A stretch of 62,198 nucleotides of DNA from positions 1-62,198 of the forward strand of contig JADNRV010000286.1 of NCBI GenBank assembly GCA_015499995.1. Reading direction: 5' to 3'. This DNA comes from Flammula alnicola (taxonomy: Eukaryota > Basidiomycota > Agaricomycetes > Agaricales > Strophariaceae). This document shows, piece by piece, positions 20,496-33,046 of the stretch. The notes under the pieces are model-generated. The model saw only the letters and a program-made list of their open reading frames with translations, was not told the origin of the DNA and ran no database searches. The position numbers and the translations under genes were made by a program. Numbering within the stretch: the stretch's first letter is position 1; each line of letters starts with the position of its first letter.

Positions 20496-23400
20496 ATGGA
20501 AGGTGCGCCTGTCCTCGAAAACGTCGTACCTGCCTCAAGGCCACAAATTATGGCCGCAATGGCCCAACCCGCCTCTCTGCTGTCGTACAATATTTCGCTC
20601 AATCTCAGTTCGATCTTCGCCAGGCTTCCAACGTCTCGTTTCTTTGCACGGCTTCGGAAGGGGGCATATGAGACTCCGCTGGATGCCAATAACCTTCCTG
20701 CTTCGAGTGTGGTCGACGAATGGAACAAAGGAACTCCAAGCCCTGTGTTGTTGCCATGGGCAGATTCAACTCCTGGACCTAGTGCTGGAATGGATCGGCT
20801 AGGTTCTTTCCCTACGCCATGGGGGTTCTTCACGTCGTGGTACATGATGGGGCTGTTCTTGATGGTGTGTTTCTTTCATACTCTTTCGTGGTTTAACTGG
20901 CTCATTCGCGATGATCACTTGTTAGGCTGTCTTACTTCATCGCATGCAGAATGTCATAATCCCATCCCGTATTCCCCACCGTCGACAGCGCCACGCTTAT
21001 CGCTTTGCACCAAACTTTGCGCCTCGATTTCAGCACACGAGCGTTTTGCGACGTCTCTATGGATCGATTCTCCCTCTTGACTTTTCTCGCACGACCACCC
21101 GCCTCATTCTACACCTCCCATCGGCTTACTTCCTGTCCAGGATGCTTGTTATCTGGTTCCTTCTCATTCTGCAGACATCCGAAGTGTTTCCGCCCAAAAC
21201 AGCCATTGAGAGAGCTGCGTGGTGGGGTAGTTTGGGCTGGCTGGAAAGCCTGGTGCAGTGGAGTGGTCAGAAGGAGATGAGCGAAATATGCTGGGAAACG
21301 TTCTGTGCTGTTTGTGCTGCTTTTCTTGTTGAAGGTTTTGTCAAGGCTTTGGACGGAATGGGAAGCGGGTTCCCGATCGGTAGTGCGAACCCAAATACAT
21401 CACCTTTCAATTTGGTGAGTAATTTATGATCTTGCGCTAGACCTGAAATTTCATTTCTTTCTAGGTCGGCTATGCATTTCTTTTACACGTCTACTCTTCG
21501 CCCACAACACATCTTCACAAATCGGTTGACAACTTTCCTTCACGGCCGGACAAGCATGTCATTATCACTATCACCATTCCTCTTCTCCAGGTAAGAATTC
21601 ACCATCGAATGTTCCCATCTCTTTATTCATTCATTTTACACAGTTGACAATGTTCCATATACTCTCAATCTCCAAACGTCTCTCGACACACCGACTTTTG
21701 CCAACGGCTCTTACTTCGATGCTTTCTCTAGCCCACTTCCATGGGACACTTTTTTCTCATGTCAGGAAATCGCGCTTGGCATTATTACTGCCACCCACTA
21801 CTACGAGCTCTGGAGCGAGCTCACATCGCTCCTCTCACCATGTCACCTACCCGCTTTTAAACTACATCCCTAACATGTTCGAGACACTTCTCATATGCAC
21901 CATCTTGCTGACCGTCTTCCTCAATGCCCTCGCTCAACTTCTTGTTAGAGGCCGAGTCGACAGGGTGTTCAGTGGGCTGGGTATCGGCCAAGGCTCGATT
22001 CTACATGGTACGCCGACTCGCAAATGTGTTTAGCGTAACGAAACCAATAACTCATGTTCTTGACAGACGATGACGAGACCAACTCGCCGGGGTTCTTCCA
22101 GAGCTTGCCATTTGAAGAAGACTTTGGGGTGCTCCTCCTCCGCGTCGGCATCGCTAGTCTAGAAGCTACGGGTTTGAGAGGGTGGGGTAACGAAGTTGCG
22201 CCGATACAGCTGCCGGCCAAGGCTCAGAAGAGGGTCAGGCCAGGACGCCGAGGTGTTTTAGCAGCTGAAACCGCCGCTCGAGCCGTGGGTCAGACGACGT
22301 ACGGCATCGTGCGGATGGGGCGGTTAGGAGTTGGAGAGGTCCACTATGGCTCGTCTTCTACCTCTGCTTCGGGGACGTCTTCCGCCTTTGCTCCTAGGAT
22401 GGTCGATGACGGGTTCTCTGACTTGAGTTCGAGCCGGAGACGAAGGAGAGTTGCTGCTGGTAACCAACGACAGCAGCAGAAGCACCGCCGAGGGTTCCAA
22501 AACGAAGTACGGACTATCGACCTTGGGAATGCGGATGGTTCTGGACGGAGAAATGGTGCGCATTGGTCGAGGTGGTTAAAGGAGCTGGGCGCATACTTGG
22601 CTGCTGTGTGGGGTGTATTGAAAGGCCTTGTCGTGTTGCTCCTAGAGAGAGCGAGGGGCCGGCTCCGGATGAGAAAGAACACGATAAAAGGTGGCTCCGC
22701 CAGAAATTCTCAAGATTTACATGAAGAAGACAGAGAAAAAGTTACAGAGGATGACGTTTCAGAGGGAGAGAAAAAGAAAAGGAGGGAAAAGGTGTTGTAT
22801 CAAAGGTTCTTGAGAGGAGAGGATATTAGCGATGACGAAGACGAGGACGCCGAGGAAAGTCTAACATCTTCTGAGGACATAGACGAGAGTGATGATGGAC
22901 ATGAGGACGAGGAAGAGAGAGAAGCTGAGGAAGGAGGAGAGGCTGAAGCTGTCCAGCTTTTTACTGACCTTCTACGGAGCGGAGGACACGAATCATCAAC
23001 GTCATCAACCAACAGAGGCAATGGAATCGGAAGTGGAAGTGGTGAAATGGCGCTTGCACATCTCATGCATGGCAGCATCGGAATTTCGCGTGGTCCTCTA
23101 ACGAGGCGACGATGGAATGCGCTTGTCAGGCAGGAAGGTGATGTAGGAAGGCGGCAATTTCAGAACGAGTTGTCCTATGATGACGATGACGATGACGATG
23201 GCTGGGACGTACCTTCTGCCACTCGGACGAACTTCGACCCTTACGGCACCGAACGACACGATACTGAGACGGACGGGCAGGAGAGGTTCCGACCCGCTTG
23301 TGTAATTTGTACGAGTGAAGCGAGAGATATCATTTGTTGGCCTTGTCGGTACGTCACTGCTTCTCCGGTCACTCTATTATTTTATGATGCGTTTCGCTGA

Positions 23401-23607
23401 AACTGCGTCACTTTTCTTGTAGATGCCTGGCGATGTGCGACAACTGTCGAGAGGCGCTGGCATCAAAAAGCGCTCCTACGAAGCATCGCTGTCCGTGTTG
23501 CCGCCAACCGTGAGTTTCCGCATTCATATCTAATCTTTCTGTATATCTGACATTTCCCTGATTTCTGATCTAGTGTTGAGGGCTATTCAAGGATCTACAT
23601 CCCTTAG
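20496..23607 (+). CDS. Multi-pass membrane RING-finger ubiquitin ligase, Asi1/Asi3-like
   Basis: Seven exons: 20496-20864, 20926-21414, 21465-21590, 21644-22007, 22067-23348, 23423-23509, 23574-23607; total 2,751 bp (916 residues), all junctions in phase. The ATG at 20496 (MEGAPVLENV) is the first in frame. About five hydrophobic segments lie in the N-terminal half, for example LVIWFLLILQTSEV and FETLLICTILLTVFLNALAQL. The middle is acidic and low in complexity (DDEDEDAEES, DDDDDDDG). The C-terminus is a RING domain spread over the last three exons: CVICTSEARDIICWPC, then CLAMCDNC and CPCC, ending EGYSRIYIP. Yeast Asi1/Asi3, inner-nuclear-membrane ligases that degrade misplaced membrane proteins and Stp1/Stp2, have the same membrane-plus-terminal-RING layout. 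The exact role here is inferred. Confidence 0.9.
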
Positions 23608-24722
23608 AAGCTTGCTGGAAATTTAAATCATATATCTATCGCATCACATTATATGGGACTATCTGTTTGTATGTACTGTTTATTGTAAGCACTTCACAAT
23701 TTCGATTTCAAGCTTGTCGCTCTGTTACAGTCCAGTGTTCTTCGTCATCAAAATAAATGCATATTTTTCTGGGTCCATTGAGATGGATCCCTGCACCCTT
23801 CTAGGCGACTGGGCAAGCTTGTAGTACCAATCAGGAAGAGTCGATACGCCGTTGCATCCCAGGCAGGTTACTCTCTACAGCTCTCTCTTGTATTGGGATA
23901 CTGATATCACTTGTCTTGCTAGGTTATACACACGATCGTCGTTGCTTTATAAACTGGGAAAATGTGGTAATCTACCACACCAGGAATACAAGCGCTGCCA
24001 TCATGCCGTCGCCCTGCATAGACAACTGAAGAATGCACACCGATAACTACGAGCATTATTCATCCATCGCTTCTCTGACGACTCTTCAAGCTGTACATCT
24101 GCGCATGCAGTACATGAAGCTCGTAATGCATGAGTTGGCACGTTGGCGGTATCACCACGAGCGTTGAGTAGACAATTCTCCTCCGACCCATCTCATGCCA
24201 TTGCACGTTCGTCGTTGAAAGAATCCCCGCCTTACGAGTGCTTCGTCTTCACCCAACTATCACAGTCTTGTCAGTCGCACGCTGACTGCTTCCTCCCTGG
24301 CCGTCTCCATACGTCACTTGGACATCTTTTCTGGGGTTTGTTCGCTAGAACTGCTTCGTTCTGAGCTCTTGGCACGTTCCTATGCACTGTATCTTCAAGT
24401 CGGCATGCCCAAATCGCACACTAGCGATGCCCGGATCTGGCACTGGCAGCGGCTATTCCGGCACGCTCGCGGTTTATATTCCAGCTGACCTCAAGCTGAC
24501 CTCTGATTCTTCGCGAACTTATCTCCAATATCCAAGATTGCTAGAAAAGTTTCAAAAGGGAACGCTGACTCGTGATTTCCGTCGCTGCTGGAGTACTAAA
24601 AATGCCGCGAGTCGCACGTTGATGTTACGCGCGCTCACCAAGTCTTCGCTCACTCCGATGAGTCGCTCGAATTGCCACATGCCTCCGTCACCAATATCAC
24701 TTCTACACAAACTATGGGACAG
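23608..24722. other. Intergenic, no supported gene
   Basis: 3' flank of the RING gene and promoter of the secreted nuclease-like gene. Frames at 23852, 24143 and 24382 are short and featureless. Confidence 0.5.
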
Positions 24723-24731
24723 TATAAAATA
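24723..24731 (+). promoter_or_regulatory. TATA box of the EEP-lectin gene
   Basis: TATAAAATA at 24723-24731. It lies only 20 bp before the in-frame ATG at 24751 but 56 bp before the ATG at 24787, which favours the latter as the true start. Confidence 0.55.
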
Positions 24732-24786
24732 ATCGCTAACAGGTCGCTTTATGGTTTCATTCGACAAGTCCCTAAGACGTGTGAAG

Positions 24787-26201
24787 ATGCTTCACTGGAC
24801 TTCGATTCTGCTGGTGCTTTCTGTCCGGGGTGTTCTCTCTGCGCAGATTGTCGGAAACTTGACTTTGCTGTCGTACAATGTCGCAGGTCTTCCTGGTAAG
24901 CTTTAAATTTTTGTCTTGGATGCCATGTTCTCATCCTCCATCATCTAGAGGGTATATCTTCCGGTAACCCATCCGTGGACACTCCACTCATTTCACCACT
25001 TTTGAAGCCATACAACGTTATTCACGTCCAAGAAGACTTCAACTATCATGCCGCTCTTTATGCTTCTGACACGCACGCATATCGAACCCCTACCTCTGGT
25101 GGTGCAGGCATTGGCTCGGGGCTCAATACCCTCTCCGACTTCCCATATATCGACTTTGAGCGCACGACATGGAATGACTGCAACCTTAGCGGTGGCGATT
25201 GCCTCACACCGAAAGGATTCACGTTCATGCGCGTCCGCGTTGCCGACGGGGTATGGATCGATTTCTACAATCTACACGCAGACGCTGGATCCGACTCAGG
25301 AGACATCTCCGCCAGAGCAAGCAACCTTGCTCAGGTCGCGGCGTACATCGCCGAGTGGTCTCCAGGCATGCCTGTCGTCGTTATGGGCGACACCAACTCG
25401 CGTTACAGCCGCGCAGGCGATTCAGACAACCTTCATTCCTTCCTTTCCAGCGCCAGCGCCACCGATTTATGGATTTCGGACATTCGCGCAGGGTCTTTCC
25501 CCGCATCTGGTTCGGCGGCACTTGTTTGCGATTTCCCATTCGCAGCGGGTACCGCCCAAGCCCAGATGGACGCCTGCGAGGTCGTAGACAAGATGCTCGT
25601 GCGGGGCAGCCCGGCAGTGTCTTTCCCCGCCACGACCTTCGCCAACGACAATAACGCCTTCCTGGACAGCGCAGGCGCACCGCTGAGTGACCACTACCCC
25701 ATTACTGGTACGCTCTCGTGGAAGCTGTCCTCGTCCATTCGGCTCGGAGACCCAGTAGGCGGCCCACACGGAACACCGTTCAACGACATCCCATCCTTGC
25801 TGAGCTCGAACACTATCCCGAAACTCACCTCCATCACGATCCGCGGAGGCGACAGAGTCGACGCTGTTTCCTTCACAGTACTCTCCGGATCAACCAGCAT
25901 TACCACCACGCACGGAGGCACGGGCGGGACACCAACCACACTCACGCTCGCAGCAGGAGAGCACGTCGTGCAAGTGTATGCGTGCAGCGGGCAGTACAAC
26001 GGCGACACGCGTGTGTTCTACCTCCAGGTGACGACGAACCAGGGCAGGACGCTCGCCGCCGGCAAAACGACGAGCGACTGCGCGACGGCAACTGTCCCTA
26101 CCGACGCTGGGTCGCCTGGGGCTTGGGGCCTCGTCGCCTTTTGGGGCAGAGACGGAGACGAAGTTGATCGCATCGCGCCGATCTGGGGTGCTGCGTACTG
26201 A
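24787..26201 (+). CDS. Secreted endonuclease/exonuclease/phosphatase-fold enzyme with C-terminal jacalin-like lectin domain
   Basis: Exons 24787-24895 and 24949-26201; 1,362 bp (453 residues). The start at 24787 (MLHWTSILLVLSVRGVLSAQ) gives a direct signal peptide; the upstream in-frame ATG at 24751 would add 12 residues. The catalytic fold motifs appear in order: LSYNVAGLP (Asn), HVQEDFNYH (metal-binding Glu), DFYNLHADAG, VVVMGDTNSR (Asp, Asn) and a late SDHYPITGT (catalytic Asp-His). This set is shared by DNase I-like nucleases and neutral sphingomyelinases. From about residue 285 the chain has jacalin features: a GG...GTPFND start, ITIRGGDRVDAVSF, a TTHGGTGG loop and a final GLVAFWGRDGDEVDRIAPIW. 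Jacalin domains bind sugars, so cell-surface or wall targeting is likely. Substrate (nucleic acid or phospholipid) cannot be told. It is convergent with ILV2. Confidence 0.85.
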
Positions 26202-27010
26202 TTTCCAGGGTTTGTTTATGGCGTCGTTCGATATACCTTTAACTCACGGGCATGTTCGTATATGCGTGCCGCTTGATATGAACGACACCGAGTAAATTTG
26301 ACTGGGACTTGAACGCGCGTTGATGAAACCTGAAAAAGAGACCCGATTGAATTTGTACACTACGTAAGTAAAAAGATAATTTTTGGTCGTATTCATCCTC
26401 CAAGCAAAAGGAATGGAGCGAAAAATAAAGCAAAGGGCGATGAACGAAGCCCTCGAGAGCAAGGATACGAATACGACGTTATTGAGCAAGAAATGCATAC
26501 AAAGCGCAAGCGAGCGAGGGTGTGTGAGTAAATGGGTGGTATCAACGTGGGCCCAAATAAGGCCTCCGCCGACTTTTGGGATGTCCGGGAATGTGAAGGA
26601 TGCGATGGATTGATTGGGAGACCGATGCATTTTTTTGTGATGCCAGTATGGCACATGAAGACTGGCGGAGTGCCATGGCGGAGGAGAGTAGATATACAAG
26701 AAAGCGTTAGGGAACAAGAAAATGAGAACCGTCAAGAATTTTTGGGCAGGTACGGTGGTGGTGTACCTGAAGAAACCGGATGAACGACGAAAAAGGATAT
26801 GGTGCCGTTATAAAAGGAAAGAATAAAGAGGAAATATATGCCGGTAAGATGCGTATGGATGAATTGGTAAATGGGTAGATGGGTGTTGTACAGGTTGAGC
26901 GAGAGGCGTGATAATCCATGAAGCATGCGCTAGTTGGAACCGGAGAAAGCGAGCGCCATAAAAAATCGTGTCGTTGTTATTTATTTGTCTTCTCAAATTT
27001 GCATCCATGC
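26202..27010. other. Shared 3' region of two convergent genes
   Basis: Bases between the stops of the EEP-lectin gene and ILV2. Frames are open on the minus strand up to 163 codons, but composition is hydrophobic and random-like with no start context or splice signals. Probably 3' UTRs. Confidence 0.5.
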
Positions 27011-29348
27011 TCATGCTTTTGACTGCATCTTCTTCACAACACCCGCCAACGAAGGGTGCAGCAACTGCTCATGAAGAGCTTTACCAGCAGGGACCTACAC
27101 GCACAAACACGTCAACATAACAAATCCAAATTCTAAAAATAGCGCAACGCTAGAAAAAAAACGCACCATGGGGAACACATGCTCGTTCTTCTCGACCAAA
27201 CACTCCATCAGCACGGGCCGCGACCCATCGTATTCCAGGAACTCCTTCATCTTGGCGGGCAGCTCTTCTGCCGTGTGGCATCGCATCGCGTGCACGCCCA
27301 TCGAGCGCGCCAGGAGGACAAAGTCGGGGTTGGTCATCTTCGTGTGCGAATACCGCTTGTCGTAGAACAGATCTAGATGTAGTGTTACATTTAGACAGGA
27401 GAGCGATTTTTTTTTACTTCGTGTATTACGCACCTTGCCATTGCTGGACCATTCCCTGGAACTCGTTGTTGAACACGAGGACCTTGACACCGATGTTGTA
27501 CTGCGAGGCCGTGGCGAGCTCCATCGCGGTCATGCTGAACGATGCATCGCCGTCGATGTCGACGACGGTCTTCTGGGGCGCAGCGACCTTGGCGCCGATG
27601 GCTGATGGGAGACCGAAGCCCATCGTCTGAAATGCAACGAAACAAGTCAGAATATGAATAAGGTTGCAGCACGAATTAAAAACATACGCCAAGTCCACCG
27701 GAAGTAACCATTGTCCTGGGGTGTCTCCACCTAAAGTGCTGGGCAGCCCACATCTGATGCTGACCGACACCAGTCGAGACGATCACCTCGTCTTTCCTGT
27801 CCCGTGTCTGTCTATCCAGCTCCTCCACAACCTCCTGGGGCTTCATCTTGGCGCCCTTCTCCGACGGCACAAAAGTGAACGGATACGCCTCCTTCCAGCT
27901 CTTGATGTCACTAAACCACCCCTCCCTCGGCGCGCTCTCAATCAGCGGCACCAACGCCGCCAAGCTCGCCACGACATCACCCAGGACCGGGATCTGCGCC
28001 TCGACGACCTTGTTCACGTTCTTCGGCTGGATCTCAAAGTGGATGATGCCACCGCGGCCCTGAGCTGCAGCAGCCCGCGCCGCGGGCGCGAATGTATCCA
28101 CCTTGCCCGTCACGCGGTCGTCGAACCGGGCCCCGAGCGCGATGATCACGTCCGCGTTCTGCATCGCGAGGTTCGCGTACGCGCTGCCGTGCATGCCGAG
28201 CATGTGCAGGCTCTTCTCGTTCGTCTCGTCGAACGCGCCAAGGCCCTGCAGCGTCGTGCACACGGGGATGTTGCCCTTCTCCGTGAGGAGCGCGAGGAGC
28301 TTCGGCCCCATGGGCGAGGACAGTACGCCGTTGCCCGCGTAGATCACGGGCTTCTGCGCCTGGTTGATCATCTTCGCGGCTTGCTGGATGAGCGCCATAT
28401 CGGTGGGCGGGTCGGGCATCTGCAGCGGGTTCATCGGCAGTCCGAGGTTGATTCCGGGTGTGGTGGCCTTGAAAGGCAGAGGCGTGCGCAGGATGCCCGC
28501 AGTGACATCCTTGGGCAAGTCGACCAAAACGGGGCCTGGTCGTCCTGAAGTGGCGATTTTAAAGGCTTCGTTTATCCGCCGAGGAAGCTCCTCGATGGTC
28601 TTGACCATTACGTTCCATTTTGTGCAGCTTCTTGAGATGCCCACGATATCGGCTTCCTGGAATGCGTCTGAGCCGATGGCGGAGGTGGCTACCTGGCCGG
28701 AGAACACGACCAAAGGCACACCGTCCGAGAGGGCGTCTTGCATCGGGGTGATGACATTCGTCGCACCTGGGCCGGAAGTGACGAGAACGACACCAGGCAG
28801 ACCAGAAACGCGGGCATATCCCTCAGCCATGTGACCTGCACCTTGCTCGTGGCGAGGCAGGACAAATTCGAAGTGGGGCGACTGGTAGATGGCATCAAAG
28901 ACGGGCAGGATGGCACCACCTGGGTAACCGAAAATGTGCTTCACGCCGTGGCGTAGCATCATCTCGTGGAAGATCTGGCCTCCTGACAGCCCAACGAATG
29001 TGTGGTCCAGAGGAGCATTGGGTGCTGGACCTGGGCCATGGATATGCGACGGGGGCAGCCTGACATTGCTCGGTGTTGGAATCTGCTGGAATCCCGGTGC
29101 AGGCGAAGGTCGTCTATAACAACGTTAGCCTTTCGAAGATTGTAATAATTGAATAGAACTCACGCTGCAGGTGCTGGGGTTGCCTTTGCCACGGTCGAGC
29201 GACTGATATTGCGAGCATGCTCTCTTACTCTCAACTTTGCATCGACCATGGAAATAGGGCTGCCCCCTGCGATGGTTGACTTGCATCGGACAATGGTTGT
29301 CTTTGGCGTCGCTGGTACGCGCATGGATCTTGTGGCAGGCAGCGCCAT
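27011..29348 (-). CDS. ILV2: Acetolactate (acetohydroxyacid) synthase catalytic subunit, mitochondrial
   Basis: Exons 29348-29164, 29113-27688, 27626-27434, 27372-27167 and 27094-27011; 2,094 bp (697 residues), introns 50-72 bp. The enzyme condenses pyruvate with pyruvate or 2-ketobutyrate, the first common step of Val, Leu and Ile synthesis. The N-terminus is basic, Ser/Thr/Ala-rich and lacks acidic residues at first ([18 protein letters not shown]), as expected for mitochondrial import. [15 protein letters not shown] and the catalytic Glu in [16 protein letters not shown] open the first domain. The FAD-binding middle has [20 protein letters not shown] and [12 protein letters not shown]. The thiamine diphosphate site is [18 protein letters not shown]...[11 protein letters not shown]. 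Length is normal for fungi. An 81-codon minus-strand frame at 29676-29431 lies in its 5' flank and could be a leader ORF. Confidence 0.97.
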
Positions 29349-32300
29349 TTTGTTTTGTTTTTGAGATAAAGGAGGGTAACAGACAACCTTGACCTTGGTG
29401 GAATGAAGGAGAGCAGTGTGCAAAACTTATTTACTGCTCCAAAGAATTGACTCGATCTCTCCGGCCGACATCCCACTTCGGCCGATCGACTGTCACATGT
29501 TTACTCCGATAGAATCTTATGTAATCCTCTTCCACTCCAGTGACCAGTCTCCACTGGCTCCAGGCTTCCTGCCTCTGCCCTTCATCGTGAAATCCTCTCA
29601 GGCTTGCCACTCTGACATCCCATAGGTGTCGACATCTTCCTTGTTTTATTTTCAGCACTTCATCTTTCGCATCCATGGTCTGAGGTTGGAGCTAAGCTCC
29701 AAGTCACAATGTCGGGTTCTACTTAGGCGCCCAAAACTCCGAGTCGGCATACGAAAAACTTGAACGCAGCCCTATCTTTTCACCGCCCTATCTTTTCACC
29801 GTAGCCCTGGTGGTCCTCGAATTCCTTGAATTCTGATATCACAGTGGCTTTGTAACAAAATATGCGTTCCCAGGACGAGAATAGAATCAATACAGTTTCG
29901 CTGGTGTCGCGTTTTCTTCGGGGCTTCTCTTCCAGCTTTCCAAGTAGCCTCAGCCAGACCTCTCCTGGCAAATATCAGCCAGTTCTCTGAAATGTATGTT
30001 TGTTGATACCCTTCATATGCCGGGCATCTAATGACATACCACTATATCCCCCTTCCATTTCTGCGACTTCCACAGTTACTAGCGTGGCGTTTCGGTCTTT
30101 TTTGAGATTTTGGAACAGATTTAGATGATTCATTCACGTGTTCCCGAGTACATTCATCCCTTGCACAGAGTCGCAGACCTCGTGTCTGATCACGATCGGA
30201 GAGTATCTTGAGCCTTACGCCTACGGAACCGGCCGCTACCCCCGGAATCGCTCCTCGACCTACTGAACTTGAGTGCATACTTGGAAATCTTGCACTCTCG
30301 GCCTCAAACCCCTCATCCTCTCAACCAGAACTATCTTTTGCAAGCCCAGCCATCGATCTTTACCTCATCGTCACTTGCGAGGGTCACAGAGGAAACTTCA
30401 GGCTTATACTGATCTTACCTCAAAATTCATGTCCTTTGTGCGTCGTGTTTGCTAGTCTCGCAGTATCAGGGTGGCAGTAGTCAGACCACACGAGAACTCC
30501 CCTCATCCCGAACTCCGGCGACGTGTGCTATTCTATTATTGTCTCTGGACAACTCGGAGATCTACATGGTGTTTGGACAAATATATCTCTCGAGGCCTGG
30601 GACTTGATATCTAAAAGGATCTGAAACCCAAGACACGCGACACAGGCGCCTGTCGGATGGGCCGAAGCTTAAAAACGATCTAAAGAGCGACCTCCAAAAT
30701 CCTTCAGCTGAAGGATTTTGTTGTTTAGGGAAAGTCGGAAAGTACTGCCAGGTACATATGACCAATATGTGGTTTCTCAGGTCTACCAGAACGAGGTGAT
30801 TTCCTTTTGAGGTCGCGGATTTCGAACGCCTTTCTCCGCCTTCGCGGTTGACTGCCCGTCCTCCCAGGGAACGGTGTAATATTTAAGTCTGGCCAGTAGA
30901 ACGGACGCTTCTCGATCCACATCCTGGCTCATTGTTAGTGCTATCTGATCAAAATTCATTCTTCGCCTTCAGCCTGTTTCCAGTTGTTCAGTGTTCGAGC
31001 TGCCGCGGTCTAGCCCACGGAATTTCGTCGTAAATTAGCAACCGCGAACAATCCTCTGAGCGGAGAATGTTGATACATACACAGAGACTGATGTCTGTTA
31101 AAAACAGATGCGTATGCTTTCGAGAGATTATGAATATGTCTGATCACCATTACGGAAGAGTAAGGACAGAAAGACAATCGGCGTGGTCAAATGTCCAGCT
31201 GACCACAGCCCGAAATTTAGATGAAGGGACAAGTATTCCCTACTAGGCGGCGAGAGTGTGTCTGTGTGTCTTTTCCTAGAGTTGTTATATGCATGTAGGT
31301 GGATCCGGCAAGTGATTGAGCGCTCAATGCACCGATGACAGTTGGCGCATGCAACAATGCTTGCCTGAACGCTATGATTCGTTACCATCAGTCAGGTATC
31401 GATATACATTCATGTGAACCCCGCGGTGCAGGATGGACTATTTACGAGGTAGCGAGTGGGTAGCGATCTTCTAAGGAGTGAAAAGCTTCGGCATCTGCAA
31501 TGAAACCATGTGGGTGATCAAAGATCTGACGAAGTACGAAAACACCTCGAGTCTTCGACATAGGTCCGACGAGAACGTGTACGCGGTACAAGCTCCACAT
31601 GAACTTTAAATAATAAATTGAGACCCTGTCGCCTCGAAAAAATTAAAATTCTTCCCCACTCTGTCAATGATCATGTCCATATTAAACGCTAATCACTTGC
31701 ATTGAACATAGCTCAGCATGGAATCGGAAATGTGATTAGTGCTAGCTATCCAGCATCTGTGGATCCCAAACATTCGGATTTAAAGAGTTCCTCAGAAACG
31801 CAGAACATTACATAAACGGCAGCAAGTACTCACCAGAAGAAAGTAAGTCATGACAATTATGATGCACAAGCAGCCCTCGGTATCACACATGTACCATGTG
31901 TCGAGACTCGAACCCCGTTCTTTTAAATTGGAGCGACAAATGTAGAGTCTGAGAGAGTGCCAGGACATATTGAGGGATAATGAGATTCACGTACTTCTCT
32001 TCGAATTCTATTCGCCCTCGGTAACATCCACTGGTATAGAGTCTCTCGACAACAAATGCGTCCGTTGAAATATATCAGCGCCGACACGGACACCTGATCT
32101 TGCGTATTTTAGGTTTATTCGACAGTCGAAGCTTAATATTTAATTCTTGACCAAACTCGCCTTCAGTATGTAGGTTACCGCCAGACAGTAGCCCCAATAC
32201 TTAGTAAGCGTAAAAGCCGATCCAACGACATGCTGAAGGCTCAGCAAGGCTCAGAATTAACTTTGGCCAGCCCTGATCATAGGAAGGTCAAGGAGGCAGA

Positions 32301-33046
32301 AGACGCGGAGGTCGGAAAACGCTTATAACAGCCCTGCCAAGAAAACTGCCCCATTACTGGCTCAAACACCGCAGACAAAGGACGTTGGAGCTTGCACAGT
32401 ACTCGCAGCGAGTACTCAGCCAGAGAGCCAGATCGAAGTGCCGCTCGTTGCCATAAGAGTATTAGGTGAGGCATTGAGACTAAGCAATCCACTAAAAATA
32501 TTTCGAAGCGATGGGTTATGACAGGTCGAAGCAGTTCAGCGTCAAAGTGAACCCAGCAACTCGACTACATCCCACGAGTGTCTTAAGAACTCGCATATTT
32601 TGTTTTGACGATCTTCGATGGTGTCGACATCTTGCCTCATGTTTCGAGCGTCCGACATTGCGGCAGTAGAGCGGGTGGGGCTGAGAGAACAGAGAACCCA
32701 GGGACGTTGACAGTTGATTAGCGAGCGACCTTGCGTCATATGACATCGGTAGAGCAAAATGTAGGCTGGACGTAAGATGGATGACGACAACCGTCTTGTT
32801 ACAATGAGAAATGAGGTTGATACAAAAATTGCAGCAAAACGAAAGTCCTGAAAAGATAGCCCGAGACCGGTGTCAACATGTTTTCACAGAAATGACAAAG
32901 AAATGAGGGGGAAACCCACCAATAGACATTATACCGGATCGGGACCCAACATCCGACGACCACCGTCTACGATAACTACTAGGTTCCCAGCCGACCCCTC
33001 TATCCGTAGCACCACACCAGTAACCGGAGCAAGATAAAGCGGGATA
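29349..33046. other. Gene-poor 3.7-kb region
   Basis: No complete gene is supported. Weak coding-like pieces: a minus-strand 81-codon frame at 29676-29431 (MDAKDEVLKIKQG, charged); a plus-strand stretch at about 30120-30470 containing ESLLDLLNLSAYLEILHS and, in another frame, YTDLTSKFMSFVRRV; and a minus-strand piece at about 32660-32545 (NMRQDVDTIEDRQNKICEFL). Each lacks a full set of start, splice sites and domain. A perfect 26-bp palindrome is at 30695-30720. A B-box-like word near 31905 on the minus strand does not fold as a tRNA. Confidence 0.45.
30695..30720. repeat. Perfect 26-bp palindrome
   Basis: CAAAATCCTTCAG followed directly by its reverse complement, with no loop. It could be a transcription-factor half-site pair or an excision footprint. 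No inverted repeat extends beyond it. Confidence 0.85.

Noticed and set aside
25048..25769. Large frames (up to 179 codons) on both strands inside the EEP-lectin gene
   Set aside because: Shadows of GC-rich coding sequence; the motif-bearing frame is the true one.
26244..26735. 163-codon minus-strand frame between convergent genes
   Set aside because: Random-like hydrophobic composition, no domain; it lies in the 3' regions of two genes.
27664..28548. 294-codon plus-strand frame antisense to ILV2
   Set aside because: Arg/His/Leu-rich shadow of a strongly biased coding exon.
31890..31990. B-box-like word (reverse complement of GACTCGAACCCC) suggesting a tRNA
   Set aside because: The T-arm and acceptor stem do not pair and no A box is at a proper distance.
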